Shown: positions 28,453 to 40,279 of the stretch, piece by piece
How the letters are laid out: every line of letters begins with the position of its first letter
Numbering within the stretch: the stretch's first letter is position 1
Source: Centrapalus pauciflorus
Taxonomy: Eukaryota > Streptophyta > Magnoliopsida > Asterales > Asteraceae
NCBI GenBank assembly: GCA_020465985.1
Contig: JAANYP010008000.1
Span: forward strand, 1 to 64,000
Length of the DNA: 64,000 nt
Reading direction: 5' to 3'
Notes under the pieces: model-generated
What the model saw: only the letters and a program-made list of their open reading frames with translations
Databases searched by the model: none
Told to the model about the DNA's origin: nothing
Program-made: the position numbers and the translations under genes

Positions 28453-28770
28453 TTGAAACGGTCGCACACGCGTTAGATTAATTTCGTCTCTTTTTTCTTC
28501 AACCGGATAGGTTTTGATTAAAAGGGCCGCTGTCAGAAGTCAACTGTCAACGGGAAAATGCTCCATGAATAAATAATTTACAACATCACTCCCCGAATTA
28601 TCTCTAAATTGTCTAAATGAATATATTAATTATTTATACTTAATAATTAACTTTTTAATGTTCGATCAACAATAAAATGCACAGGCACGCTGCTCAAACA
28701 CAAGTAAATAGCTGGTTTATTTTATTATTTTGTGTATAATATAACCAGGATTGGTCATGAGATTTTTAAT

Positions 28771-29265
28771 TAGGGATGACAAAAAATCCCAAACGCGACA
28801 GGGAAACCCGAACTTTTCGAGGCGACTTCGGGGATCTTATAGGGATTTTATCATGTACGGGTTAGGATAGGGAGACCAATCCTCGCTCCGCCCAGATAGT
28901 ATTATATTATTTTTCATATATATATTTACACACACACATATCTATATACCTTATTTCTTTAACTATGTTATAAATATATAATAATGCAAGCATGTTGTTT
29001 TTTAGTTTCATTTGGTTATATTTCACATAAATTTTCATCTTCAATTGTTAAAAAGATATTTGATATTGTTAATAAATTTATTAATTATAATATTCTAGAC
29101 GGGTTTTAGGTTTGGGTTTGTATATGTAAATAGGAAACGAAATATACTAACAGGAAATAGTCTTATTGGGTACCCAATGGGGATCCCTGATAAGAAACCC
29201 GATGATGAATGGGGTGGGGACGGGGGACCAATCCCCGCCCCGAACCCACCCCGTTGTCATTCCTA
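28771..29265. mobile_element. hAT-type element, TAGGGATGACAA termini (copy 1)
   Basis: Starts TAGGGATGACAA and ends TTGTCATTCCTA. Flanks TTTTTAAT and ATTTTAAT match at 7 of 8 positions, consistent with a decayed 8-bp duplication. Subterminal regions are rich in GGGGA/CCCCG words. A second copy with a perfect 8-bp duplication is at 57327-57981. Non-coding. Confidence 0.75.
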
Positions 29266-29273
29266 ATTTTAAT

Positions 29274-30435
29274 GCACTGGACGAAATAATAAAAAAGTGT
29301 CCCATCTAAATATTAAAAATAATGCACACTAAATACTTTAACTAGTTAGTTCTTGTTATTTCTTCTCAAGTTTTCTATTTTCAGCACCTGATAGTTGTTT
29401 TAGAAGAACATGGTAAATCAAGTCAAACAATAAGACTCATAAATACATTGGTGTTGTGGTGCTGAAATCAAACCACTAAACGTTTAAAAATTGTCTTTAG
29501 CCACGTTCTGTTCGTCCTAAGTCTGCTCTATTAAATGTTTGTTGATCAGAATCGTCAAATCCTTTGAACTAGACTTTGTAGGCAGTCTGAACTACATTAA
29601 CATAACATCACATGAATGTCAAGTTAGTCATTTACACAAGCTTTCAATCCATAACTAATGTCGTGAAGAAAATGACTCACAGTGGTTAACTTGTTGCTCC
29701 CTAAGTAGAACAAAAGTGCGGATAGTCATACGCCTGCAGAACAAATAAAATAAACGAAATCAAGAAGAGTTTTCTACCCGTTTGCAGCAATATATGTTAT
29801 GCCTTTTTAACATCTATGATTAGGTTTAGAGCACTAACATCCAGTTTGGGTGAATCAGTGAATGGGTGCTCATTAACAGAGGCATCCATCTTTGAAAAAA
29901 CCATATTTTCCAACCCCTTTAAGTGTTTTGCCGATTTCTCCACTTGTTTGCTTGTAGTTTCGAAGTAAGAAAAAAGTGCATGTCTTGTATCATCATGACT
30001 ATTTGTTTACATGAAGAATGATAATAATTGGATACAAACCTCTAGAATGATGTTCTTGAAGCCATCAAAACCAGTTCGTCGATTGCAATACGGTCATTGA
30101 GGTCGCCGATTTAAACTCTTCGAAGATTGAAAAGACAAAAAGTTTCAATTGATTGCAATTCCCTAGCCGATCCCTCCCACACATTTGCCTTCTGAGTTCG
30201 TCGGTTGCAATTCCCTAGCAGTCACAGCAGCCGCCTCACGTCTTCAGGATTGAATCGTTCAAAAAAGAAAAGAATAGGCGATATTTGATAAGGCAAATAG
30301 CAAGACCCATTTAACAGAGTAACATATCAGTTTTTTTTAATTGGGCCTAATTATATAACATAGACTCAAAATATTTATGCTCCATACAAATTTTATGCCC
30401 TAGGTCTAAGCCCACTTTGCCCCGCAGTTGGGTCG
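29274..30435. other. Intergenic, no gene recognised
   Basis: Moderate AT content. Near 30075-30235 the phrase TTCGTCG(A/G)TTGCAAT recurs and ATTGCAATTCCCTAGC occurs twice, suggesting a short decayed tandem repeat. No domain found in any frame. Confidence 0.5.
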
Positions 30436-30439
30436 GGCA

Positions 30440-31140
30440 TGTATATAACATTTGTTTACTATAATAACTTTTGATATAACGTGTTTTATAAACATTAGAA
30501 TATATCATTATGATCATATTAATTTTATCTACATTCCGATATAAAATTTGTTACAACTATAAATGTTTTCATTATACAGGAAGGTATGAAGCTGATGAGT
30601 TTTTTTATATTATATTTGATAAAAATTTTAAAATATCATCATAATCATATTATTTTTATCTATATTTCAATATATAAATTTCAAATAGAAACCACGATAC
30701 TGTTCAATAAACAGTGAACGTCGCAGGCAGACAGCCCAGGCTGACGGGTAAGCAACTAATTTAATGATTACTTTATATGCATTATATAACATTTTTGTTT
30801 TTCGATAATAACTTTTGATATATTATGTATTATAAAATTTCGAATATATCATTTGATCGCATTATTTTATCTACAATATGATATAAAATTTATTACGATC
30901 AAAATTATTCTCATTAAGCAGTTAGGTATACAGCTGACCTAATTTTTTATATATACAATATAACTGTTTTGTTATCATGTTATAACCTTTGATAAAAATT
31001 CGAATGTATCACAATGATGATATTATTTATATTTTTATGGTATAAACTTTGATAAACAATCGAATCTATCTAAAGGTATTATTTTTTATCAAAATTTTAA
31101 TATAAAAACTTTTTTGTCCAAACTATCTCTATAATGATAA
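30440..31140 (+). repeat. Degenerate tandem-module repeat, related to 18.64-19.40 kb
   Basis: Carries the same modules as the 18.7-kb region in the same orientation: TAATAACTTTTGATAT, GAATATATCATTATGAT, GCAGGCAGACAGCCCAGGCTG (in part), and TATATAACATTTTTGTTTTTC. Non-coding. Confidence 0.5.
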
Positions 31141-31479
31141 AATTTTATTGTTTGGTTATTATACCGTTACTATGCACGGGTCAAAAAAAACATCGTTATT
31201 ATTATGTATTAATACAAAAATATGATCCAATGAGTTGCCGGAAATTACTGGAAAGTTACCCAAAAATTCATTAAAATGGTAAATCTCAGAAATTAATCGT
31301 CCGTGTTAACTCAAGTATTTACTTCACTGCATAATATACATACGAATATACGATTGATGCATAATATCCAACCGTCGCTACCCTTCCCCTTTCAACCTAC
31401 GATTCCAAAAATAGGTTGACTTTTATAATTCTAAACTTAAATTAATAAAAATAAAATAATCAACTTATTATTTTAAATA

Positions 31480-31786
31480 AGGTTTATTACGAAAAAAACC
31501 AAGATGTTTTCATGTTTATTGAGTTTTCGTCACTGCATGTTATTTTTTTTTCATAAAAGCCCTCAAGTTAATTTTTTCTTTTTGGTTTAGTGAAATTTGG
31601 ACATTAGATTCCGATTTTTCAGTTATTAAAACCCCGGTTCACAAATTATAACCGGGGTCTAATGTCCAAATTTCACTAAATCAAAAAGAAAAAACTAACT
31701 TGAGGTTTTTTATGGAAAAAAATAACATGGAGGGACGAAAACGTAAAAACGTGAAAACATGTTGGTTTTTTTTCATAATAAATCCT
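31480..31786. mobile_element. Long inverted-repeat MITE with 8-bp duplication
   Basis: A 307-bp element that is a near-complete imperfect palindrome. The left arm (AGGTTTATTACGAAAAAAAC...) pairs with the right arm (...TTCATAATAAATCCT), with a loop near 31628-31645. A perfect 8-bp duplication TTTAAATA flanks it at 31472-31479 and 31787-31794. The inner arms carry GTGAAATTTGGACATTAGA and its inverse. A transcript would fold into a long hairpin. Confidence 0.85.
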
Positions 31787-31794
31787 TTTAAATA

Positions 31795-32900
31795 TTTTTT
31801 TAACTTTTTTTTTTTTTTTTGCATTTTAGTTCTTGCTGTCTTAATATAGTTATAATGATAAATCTAACAAAAATAATTAGTTATTTTTAATTATTTATTT
31901 TTTAACTATTAGGTATATAAGTTGCAAGAGTTATATATCCTATTGATTTCATCTCTATATAATAGACCTAATAGAATATCCAAAATTTTGAATCATCTAT
32001 ACATCTAATTTTATTAAGAAAAGCTACAGAATCAATTTTTAAATATCTTAAAGGTATATAAAATTCACCCTTAAAACCTAATTTGTTGGACCATCCTCTT
32101 TATTAAATTCAGGCTCCAAAACAACTTCCAAATATCAAAATCAAATACCTAAAGCTAATATAATTAAATTAAAGTAATACAAAATTCCGAAACGATAAAA
32201 GTGTGCGGAGTACCTCCCCTACCGAACGAGGTGAGCTCCACCTCAGCAAACCCCGACTGGAACATCGTCCCTCCCACTTTAGCGTTGTTCTCCCTCTCGT
32301 TGTCCCGACTCCTCCCTCTCTATAATTTAATAAATAATAGGGATTGGGATATAATAATTAGTATTTTCAATATAGAAAGATGGAGGAGATGGAGTGAGAA
32401 AAACTGATGTAGTGCTGACATGGTTAGAAAAATTGCATTTGGGAAAGACGGATCCTCTCATAACTCTAACTACTTTGTGAACCAAAGATTTGTAATAATT
32501 TACAAGACATAAGATTTTATTACTTAAAACTTTAACATATGCATCGTATCAATATTAATTTTGTATATTTTTTTCATCTCAAAACTAGATTAAAATTTTG
32601 ATTTGACACATTGTTAAATAACATCAAACTTCTTCTAATAAAAAAAAGGGAACAATCTCATTCTCAAGTAGTCAAGTAATGTTATTTTAGATCACTACAT
32701 AACAAACAAAACAATTAAAAAGATATATGTCATCTTCTTGCTCACCTTCCAAGCTAACATATGTTGAATAACTATTAATCATATGTTCAAAATACTATTG
32801 GTAACAATACAATAACGCCAATACCTGGATTGATTATAATATTATTATTATTATTATATATTGATGACAATTAAGAACAATAATTATTGACAAAGAGACG
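31795..32900. other. Intergenic, AT-rich
   Basis: No gene. A locally GC-richer patch at 32205-32320 (CCTCCCCTACCGAACGAGG...) carries a short open frame with no recognisable domain; it may be a transposon fragment. Confidence 0.5.
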
Positions 32901-32908
32901 TTCTATTA

Positions 32909-33448
32909 GGGATGAGCACTTTGAACCAAAAATCTAGACCAAACCAAAATACCTGAAAACAGCCTGACACAGGACCAATATTATATTAATTTGGTTCGGT
33001 TTTGGTTTCAATAAAAGACCCTAAATTTGTTTTCCGGATTCAGATAACTGGTTTTCGGTTTTTATACCGGCCTAAACCAGAATTTTAAAAGGAAATATAA
33101 TCTAAATAAAATCCTCGCATTCAAGAAAAAATATTGTTCTTTTTTAGTTTTTCCGTGTGTAAACCACGGTTCCAAAAACCTCTTTTCTTGTTTGTAGGAG
33201 ACCCGGTTTCGATTTTTAATGATTTTAAGCTTTATGTTATTGATTTCAAACTTTATTTTAAATTGTTATTTGTTTGCTGTACATTTCGTAATGATACATG
33301 TACCAACTCCAACCGGTCTGAGGACAAAATCGACCGAACCAAAACTGTTTTACAAACATTGAATCGGTTTTCTCATTTCTCGTTTCGTTAATTTCATTTT
33401 TGATTTTTTTTCGTTCCTGTACGGTTTGATCCAAATGTGCATCCCTAC
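32909..33448. mobile_element. Putative hAT-type element, TAGGGATGAGCA termini
   Basis: The left end TAGGGATGAGCA pairs with the right end TGTGCATCCCTA. The interior is full of GGTTTTCGGTTTT/AACCAAAACC words typical of small plant DNA transposons. No matching target duplication was found, so the boundaries are tentative. A second CATCCCTA at 34034-34041 could be an alternative right end. Confidence 0.45.
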
Positions 33449-34143
33449 ATGCCATAAACCTGACTTGACTAAAGCAACACAACAGGTTTGGTCGTCCATA
33501 TATTCTATAAATAAACATTCATATCTGGTTCATATAGATTACTCATTTGTCAGACTTCATTTGTTTGGAGTGAGCAAACAATGATCCGGTTCATTTGTTT
33601 CTTAAAAGCCTAAGTCCAAACTAGAATTTTCATTTACTGGATTTTAGAAAACAAATCATTTGGTGATCTTTGATCATGGTTTTTTTATAATAAAATTTAT
33701 TCATTTCCTATTTTTTTCACCGTAAAACCTATTATATACCCATAAGTTTAACAACAACAGAATTATTATTGTTTAAATATAGTAAAAACTAAATTTTATG
33801 CTACAATTAAAAAATTGAGATCATGACTGAAAGAGAAAACCAGGAAAAAAAAACCAAGAACATAAAAAATAAACACTTAAATAATCTCAAGAAAGTTATC
33901 AAAGATTCAAAATAATAATGTTGAAATGATTATATAATTCTTGTTTTGGTTCGTTTCTTATACAACCAAACTGAAATAGAACAGATTCTCAAGATTTTTT
34001 AAAATTCAAAGTATAAACCGATCGACTTTTACACATCCCTAATCAAATACTCAAATTAATGATGTTGAAATGACTCTTTGGTTTGATTTCGTTCTTGAAT
34101 TTATTAAACATCCCCAAGTTAGACGTATATTTAAAGATAGTCG

Positions 34144-34275
34144 GGCCTAAAGGAAGAATCTTTCCGCTTACTTGCTATTCCTGCATCCTTGCACGGCTCG
34201 GCTCGTTCTTCGAACCCTGCTTCCCCCTCTCCCCGTTCTACCGTCCAAAACACCGTATGGAATTCTCATGCAATA
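34144..34275. other. GC-rich island of possible organellar origin
   Basis: About 130 bp of distinctly higher GC than the roughly 30 percent surroundings (GCACGGCTCGGCTCG, CCCCCTCTCCCCG). No plant gene domain was recognised. The composition resembles mitochondrial intergenic DNA; this is inference from composition only. Confidence 0.3.
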
Positions 34276-34656
34276 ATTAGCATTTTTTGATAGGTCAATG
34301 GTCTTTATGTTATTAGAAAATAATTACAACCTAAATACAAGGATTCTATTTGTTACTGAAAAGATATTATTTTCACATGAGATATTACACTCATGTCGAA
34401 AACTAACCAAGACATTTTGTTTATTCATTAGAAATTTATCAGATTTCTTTACAAAGAGATGAAATAATAGACCCCCACCAAAAAAGAACAAAAAAAAACC
34501 TACCGCTGGTAAAACAATGAACCAATGGACAAAGATACATAGTCAAGACATCATTTTGTGGGTCCCATCGTCGTTTACGTCGGACCCACAATCGTTTTCC
34601 GAGTCCCGTGAGACGGGACCAACACGATTTAAACAAATAGGATCGACTTGATTAGC

Positions 34657-36772
34657 TTAGTTAGCAGCAGCCATGGGGGTCGTAGGACTCGGGAGTCCCA
34701 TGTATGAAAGCCTTGGCGAGAGCCGAACCTTTGGGCTTGGCCTTGGTGATGGGATGGGACCATAGTTTGCAAAGTTCCCTGGAATAACACGAGGAGATAG
34801 GTTGACTTGTTCAAGGGCTCGAGATTGTAGCTCGGCTGGATAATCCCGAACACAACCGATACGGGGCCCGGTTCCGGATGTCCACTTGCATGACAAACGG
34901 TTAGCCAAGTTATACGGTATCGGGCTTGCGTTGCTACCTTCTGGCCGACGGGCAGACATACTTGTGCGCTCCGCACGTGTAGGGGTACGAAGAATGTCAA
35001 CTGGTCTAGGTTGTGGAATAACAAGTGGTTTGGGCTTTGTTTCTGTTTCGGGCACCTTAAAGGAAAAGCCCACACTCACATCATCGTCATCGACCGAACA
35101 TTTCTGCATTAAGTATTGTAATCAGAACCCGAAAAAAACACATGAAATGTATTGTTGTTTAACGCGTAATAAGATCGAAAATTTGTAACATACCTTTACA
35201 TTTGTTAGGTCAACATGGTTTTCCTCCAAGAAACTAATGAATTCTCTAAAATTTTCTTCGGTTGGGAGGTAGTGACCACTGTATGGCCAAATAGCCTGCA
35301 GATTAAACCAAAAATCTTTTAAGTTTACAAATGTAAATCGCAAATCCTTGAGTAATAAACACGCATTAACGACTTGTGCGTACCTCAAGAACTCCACCAT
35401 GGGCAACCAAACGTCCGGCAGCAGTGGTGGCGCCACCAGCCAGAAAACTCGAGTGCTGAAAAAGTCCCTTCTTTTTCTGCCCAACGTACAAGTTCCTTGA
35501 TGTACTTAGAACAAAGATCCATTTCGAACCCTCGACGGTCTCCAGAAGCAAACCGCTTTGCTGGAAAACAAGCTTTCCGTCTTCAACAATCACTTCGTAT
35601 GCTTCCCTTTCGTTCTGTTGAAGCAATCGACCAACGGTTAGCAAATGTAACTTTTATGTTGTTGTAATGAAAATGAATGTGGAATAAGACTTACGGGTCC
35701 TAAATATTTGATGCATTGACGTTGTAAATGCGCCCTCGGACACTTCTCGATGTTTATTTCTTTACCATCTCCGACGTCCAACCAGTAGAAGAAAGGTTGG
35801 CTGCTTTCACTTTCGAACCAGAGATCATAGTAAATGTGCAAATTGTGGCCATAACGGTGGCGTGGATCAATCTGCAAGTCAAAAAAGAGGGATTATGAAC
35901 AAATGGTCACGCATAACCGACGCCTAAACTGTAAGCATTCATGAAAGGAAAAAGTTTTTTGGGTACTCACAGCTTCAAGCCAATGTTGCAAGGCCAGTTT
36001 TTGAGCCTTTTCATTCTTTGACAATCCCTTTCCGACCTTAGCAGCTCTTGTACGAGCCCGAGCCCACCGTGAAACTGCAGTTTCGTGTTTCTCAACGTTG
36101 AAAAACGAAACGGAGCTTCGATCCAAAGCCGCAAAATCTAAAGCCTTCCACCTACAATCCATCATCATCCAAGTCAGAAAAACAGATAGAACACCTATCC
36201 AGCAAGCACAGTTTGACTTTCTTCTCCATCAAAGTCAAACTGTATTAATCTCCTTTTAATGAAATTATTAAACTTGCTACTAAAACTAACCATAATTCTT
36301 CGACGACAACAGCACAATCGGCTAGATTCCTTCGCGTTCGGTAACTCTTGTATATTTTTTGAACTGTAGTAGCTGCAGCATTGAGTTCGCTAACCGGGCG
36401 TGGAGAAAAGAACACCACCGGTTCTGGGAGAAGATTTGTTGATTCCGAATGCCTTATTTCAAGACTCGGGTTTCCAGATTCGGGCTTTCTGATCTCCTGA
36501 ACTAAGTTCTTGAATGAAAGGGTGGTTTCAAGCATGATCTTTAAGGGCTCACAGTTCTTTAAACTGATTGAATTTCTTCTTCCACTGTTAGGACCAGAAT
36601 CTTGCGAGTCACCTGAGCTTTTCGAGGTTATATCTGATTCTGATTCAAGTTTCTTGAAACTATCTGTTCGCAATCGGTTTTCGAGGTTATCAAGATCATA
36701 AGGTAAATCTAAGAAGCCATGAGTCAAGATTTGTTCCCAAGCTGATGATAATAGTGACAAAGATAAACCCAT
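34657..36772 (-). CDS. IQM: IQ-motif calmodulin-binding protein (IQM family)
   Basis: Six coding exons on the minus strand: 36772-36291, 36151-35971, 35871-35695, 35614-35384, 35295-35194, 35103-34657. All are GT-AG, phases close, giving 539 aa. A single IQ motif VQKIYKSYRTR lies at residues 137-147, matching IQxxx[RK]Gxxx[RK] except Ser for Gly. It is followed by the IQM-typical block (VVEELWWKALDFAALD, RWARARTRAAKVGKGLSKNEKA, HRYGHNLHIYYDLWFESES, QPFFYWLDVGDGKE, HSSFLAGGATTAAGRL, IWPYSGHYLPTEENF). The last exon is a Pro/Ser/Arg-rich tail. Plant IQM proteins bind calmodulin independently of calcium and act in stress, stomatal and hormone responses; which paralogue this is cannot be settled by eye. 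A leader intron (about 36789-37123) precedes the start codon. Confidence 0.95.
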
Positions 36773-36788
36773 AACACTTCAAGATCTC

Positions 36789-37123
36789 CTGCAAGAAAAC
36801 ATGATCAAATTAGCTTACATCAAGTATAATTAAACCATATATTCTTGTTCTAAATTGATTTCAAGAACGGAAAGGGACAAATCTTTTTTTGACAATACAT
36901 GTAATAAATATTCACAATTTTCAGTAATTAAACCCGAATAGACTGAAAAAAGCCAACCAGCAGCCCCCAATTAGCATAAGAACAAAGAAAGGAACACATA
37001 CAAACACACAGTTTCTTTAATAAAGTTCGAATCTGTTCTCCAAAATCATGATACCCATTTGAAAAAGTAGAACACCCAATTATTTTTTAACCAAACCCAG
37101 AAATGAAAACCAAAAACACTCAC
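36789..37123 (-). other. Leader intron of the IQM gene
   Basis: Acceptor TTGCAG|GAGATC ends at 36789, and donor GG|GTGAGTG starts at 37123 on the minus strand. A leader exon of about 37124-37210 precedes it. Confidence 0.65.
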
Positions 37124-37237
37124 CCCTGAATCAATATTCCTGCTCTATGTGAATCCTTGCTCTGCTATGTTCTTGAAAGTGGTATGTGTTTCCTGCTTGT
37201 ACAAGTGATGATGATTATGACAAACTTCACCGTCACC

Positions 37238-37245
37238 TATTTATA
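37238..37245 (-). promoter_or_regulatory. TATA box of the IQM gene
   Basis: A canonical TATAAATA on the minus strand (TTTTGTATAAATAGG). It predicts transcription start near 37210 and a leader exon that ends at the GTGAGTG donor at 37123. Position and match are good; use is inferred. Confidence 0.7.
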
Positions 37246-37259
37246 CAAAACCCTCTGCG

Positions 37260-38340
37260 GAAAATAGTTTCAATACACGTCTTTGAATTCTTTATAACTT
37301 GTGTAAAAGATTGACCAGACAAAAGTTTCCAAAAAAACAAGGTTTGATTTTGAGTTATGTGAATCAAATTCAAACCCTAGGTGCACGTTTTTGATGATTC
37401 AAAGCATGAGATTTTGGAATACACTTTAATGATGTAGAAAGTTTGCTTCGATCTTTATCTGTGTGTGAAACTCAAGATACGTCTATATATATAAACATAC
37501 ATAAATTTATACATTTTGAAAGATCGTAAATGTAGTAAATAGAATGGTCAAAGAAAGTAAGCCAAGTATTGGAGGGATTGAGGGTTCCATGAAGAATCAT
37601 AAAAACTATCAAAATTCATGTGGGTGATATTTCCTTAATGTAAATTATAATATTGTGGATATTATTTTTAAAAAAGAATGGATAAGGAAATATAACGATT
37701 TAAAATGGAAGTAATAATAGATTTATTTATTCAAGCAATGGATTTACGGTAAAGATTAAAATCGATTTGACTTTGTTATGTCGATTTTGGCTGGAAAATT
37801 ATGGATGATGTTGAAAGATTGAAGGTTCCTTGTAAATCGGACAATGAGGAAAAAAAGGGGTCGCATACTGTTTGCATAAAGACGACAGAAATATTTGGCG
37901 GGTCATGGGGTTTGGGTTTTCCAAAATTTGACATTTTTTATTTAATTATTTTTTAATTTTTCTGTATGACTCCAGGATCACGTCTTGCCAGTCGCCATGC
38001 GTCATCAAACGGGTCACACACTAAAATGTTAAAATGATTTTTTTACTGGGTTAGTATTAAAAAGATCCATTATGTTTTTACATTTGTTTTTATCAGTTTC
38101 ATCGTTAAAACATTTTTTTCAAGATTTTTTATTAAAATAAAATAAATTGGGTGACTTATTAAAATTTAATATAACTCATTGTTTAAACACATGGTTCTAT
38201 AACGGATTCTGCATTAAAAAAAATTTTCAATGTCCAAACTAATAAAAAATAACTAAAAATGTAATGTTTTTATCACTATAAACTTTAAATTAGAATGTGA
38301 TTTTATTTTTACACCTGAATACAGGTTACCCATTATAATA
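37260..38340. other. IQM upstream region, no gene recognised
   Basis: Promoter-distal, AT-rich sequence with no gene or repeat boundary that I could define. Confidence 0.5.
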
Positions 38341-38361
38341 TTCACAGTTTCATTAAGAAAA

Positions 38362-38832
38362 TCTATATATATATAATAATAGAGAACATCAAATGCATAC
38401 GTGGCGCTTCCACGTTACACCACAAAAGATAAATACAACTTTTTATTTTTAAAATAAAAGATAAATACAACTTATTATTATAAAAAATAATAGATAAATA
38501 CAATTTATTATTTTAAAAGGATAAATGCTCTATATTATTTTTTTTATTTTTAAATAAAAGATAAATACAACTTATTATAATAAAAAAGATAAATCCTAAA
38601 TAGATTTATTTTCAAATAAAAGATAAATACAACTTATTATTATAAAAAAAAGATAAATCCTAAATAGATTTATAAATAAAAATACACTATTAATTTTTAA
38701 TCTATAAATATTAATTTATAATAAAATATATAAGTATGTTATATATAAAGTGAAATCTCAATTTTTATCAATTAAAATTTATTAAATTAGAAATAAAATT
38801 TTATTCACGTATTTACGTGGGACATAAACTAG
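38362..38832 (+). mobile_element. Non-autonomous Helitron
   Basis: A 471-bp element that obeys Helitron rules. It starts TCTATATATATATAATAATA just after an A, and ends with a short hairpin (CACGTATTTACGTG at 38806-38819) followed by GACATAAACTAG, then T. There are no terminal inverted repeats and no target duplication. Its interior has tandem AAAAGATAAATACAACTTATT blocks. It lacks Rep/helicase and so depends on an autonomous partner. Confidence 0.8.
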
Positions 38833-39087
38833 TAATAATATAAAGATTAAAATGATAAAAGATAATGTTGAGTATCAAAATGATAAAACTGTAAATAAAT
38901 GATTTTTTTTTTTCAATATTAGTCCCCTTTTATTTACATGATTTCATTTTATCATAATTTTATATTTGAATATGTATTGTATAACTATAAAGTTTGAATA
39001 TTTATAGATTACCTTAAAAAGTACAAACTAAAGTTTATTGGATTTCATTGAATGTTTATTGATTGGACGATGCAATGATGTTTAATA

Positions 39088-39818
39088 GATGGTGTTTGGA
39101 TTTGCGTATGAAAAAATGTTGTAGCGTTTTGGAAACTAATAACCAGATAATAGATGTAACAAAAAGTGCTGCCGGAAATGTAGTGTTTGGTTTAGTTTCT
39201 GTTGTTTGTTATCATAATTATCAAATAATAAGTTTTTAAAGTGTTTGGATTTGCGTTGAGCGGACGCAGAGAAGGAAAGACCAAAGACTTCAGCCTAACG
39301 GGAATGAGCAATGACGAAATGACAAGATGAGGTGCCTTGGGCACCCCAGAATGGTCGAAGTTTTTGGGCCTGTAGCTTTACCCGTCCCCCCTTCGTCGGG
39401 CGGTGCTTGTGTGGGGGATGCGCCACCAGAAATCGGGCTTGAAGCTCTCACCTTACAAACGAGCCGACAGCTGATGGCTGTTGGTCACGAGAAGGAGACC
39501 ACTGGAAGACACCCGCGACCAGAGCATGTCGTGAAAGAAGCACACTGGGCGGGCGTGCCAAAGAAGCCCCAAGAAGCATCAAACATTTCCGATGAGATCC
39601 ATGGAGCTATTCTTTTTAACTTGTAAAATGACCAAATAATCGCTTGTTAAACAAATAATCTACATCTTTTAACTTATGAAAAAGTGTGGTGGGATTAACT
39701 CTAAACACAAATAATCACTTATTAACGTATGCAATCCAAACACTTTAAACCAATTATTTGGGTTAGTGTAACGTAAGAAGCTAATAATCTCGTTCATAAC
39801 GCAAAACCAAACACCATC
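39088..39818. mobile_element. MITE (GATGGTGTTTGG termini) split by a foreign insert
   Basis: The left end GATGGTGTTTGG and right end CCAAACACCATC are inverted repeats. The two halves, 39088-39257 and about 39615-39818, align end to end with the uninterrupted paralogue at 58166-58517. No clear target duplication of the MITE itself was found. The insert between the halves is described separately. Confidence 0.75.
39258..39614. other. GC-rich organelle-like insert inside a MITE
   Basis: About 357 bp at well over 50 percent GC in a region near 28 percent GC. It lies between MITE words TTTGCGTT and TTTTAACTTG that are contiguous in the 58.3-kb paralogue, so the empty site is known almost to the base. 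It contains a 99-codon frame (39327-39626) that crosses the junction and has no known domain. Composition and style suggest plant mitochondrial (possibly plastid) intergenic DNA, that is, a NUMT-type repair insert. The organellar source is inference. Confidence 0.55.
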
Positions 39819-40274
39819 ATAGTCTATATGTTATCAAATGTAAGGAATTTAAAAGTTATAATAAACAAGTACAGAGATACACGTACATTGTTGTAGAATG
39901 TAAACTATTTATTTTTTTAATTAATATATTAATAAAAAATATAATAGTATAGAGAATAATTTTTAAAATTTATTAAGCTTTTAATAACTATTAGTTCAAA
40001 TATTGTAAGATGTTAATAAAATATATACAAAAACTGATATCACATAGTATTTAAATAACTTGTTTCTAATAGATATTAAACTGTTAAAAATAAACTTTAA
40101 CTAAAGTTATAAGTTTCTTTAAACAAAATAATTAATAATTACAATTGATCAAATATATGAAATTAAAATTGTCATTTAATAAAATCACACAAAAGACAAA
40201 ATAAACAAAATGATAAACTATATCAGTAGCTATTTTAAAACTTGATGTTATGGATTAAAAATAGGAACCACAAA
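39819..40274. repeat. AT-rich repeat paralogous to 49.0-49.33 kb
   Basis: 40170-40274 and the sequence after 42535 together match a continuous stretch at about 49220-49410 (AAATCACA...GACAAAATAAA, then GGAATGGATCATCAATCC). This shows that a repeat was interrupted by the solo LTR. Confidence 0.6.
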
Positions 40275-40279
40275 AAAGT

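Noticed and set aside
39327..39626. A 99-codon gene in the GC-rich patch
   Set aside because: The frame crosses the junction between the foreign insert and the MITE and has no known domain; GC-rich sequence produces long chance frames.
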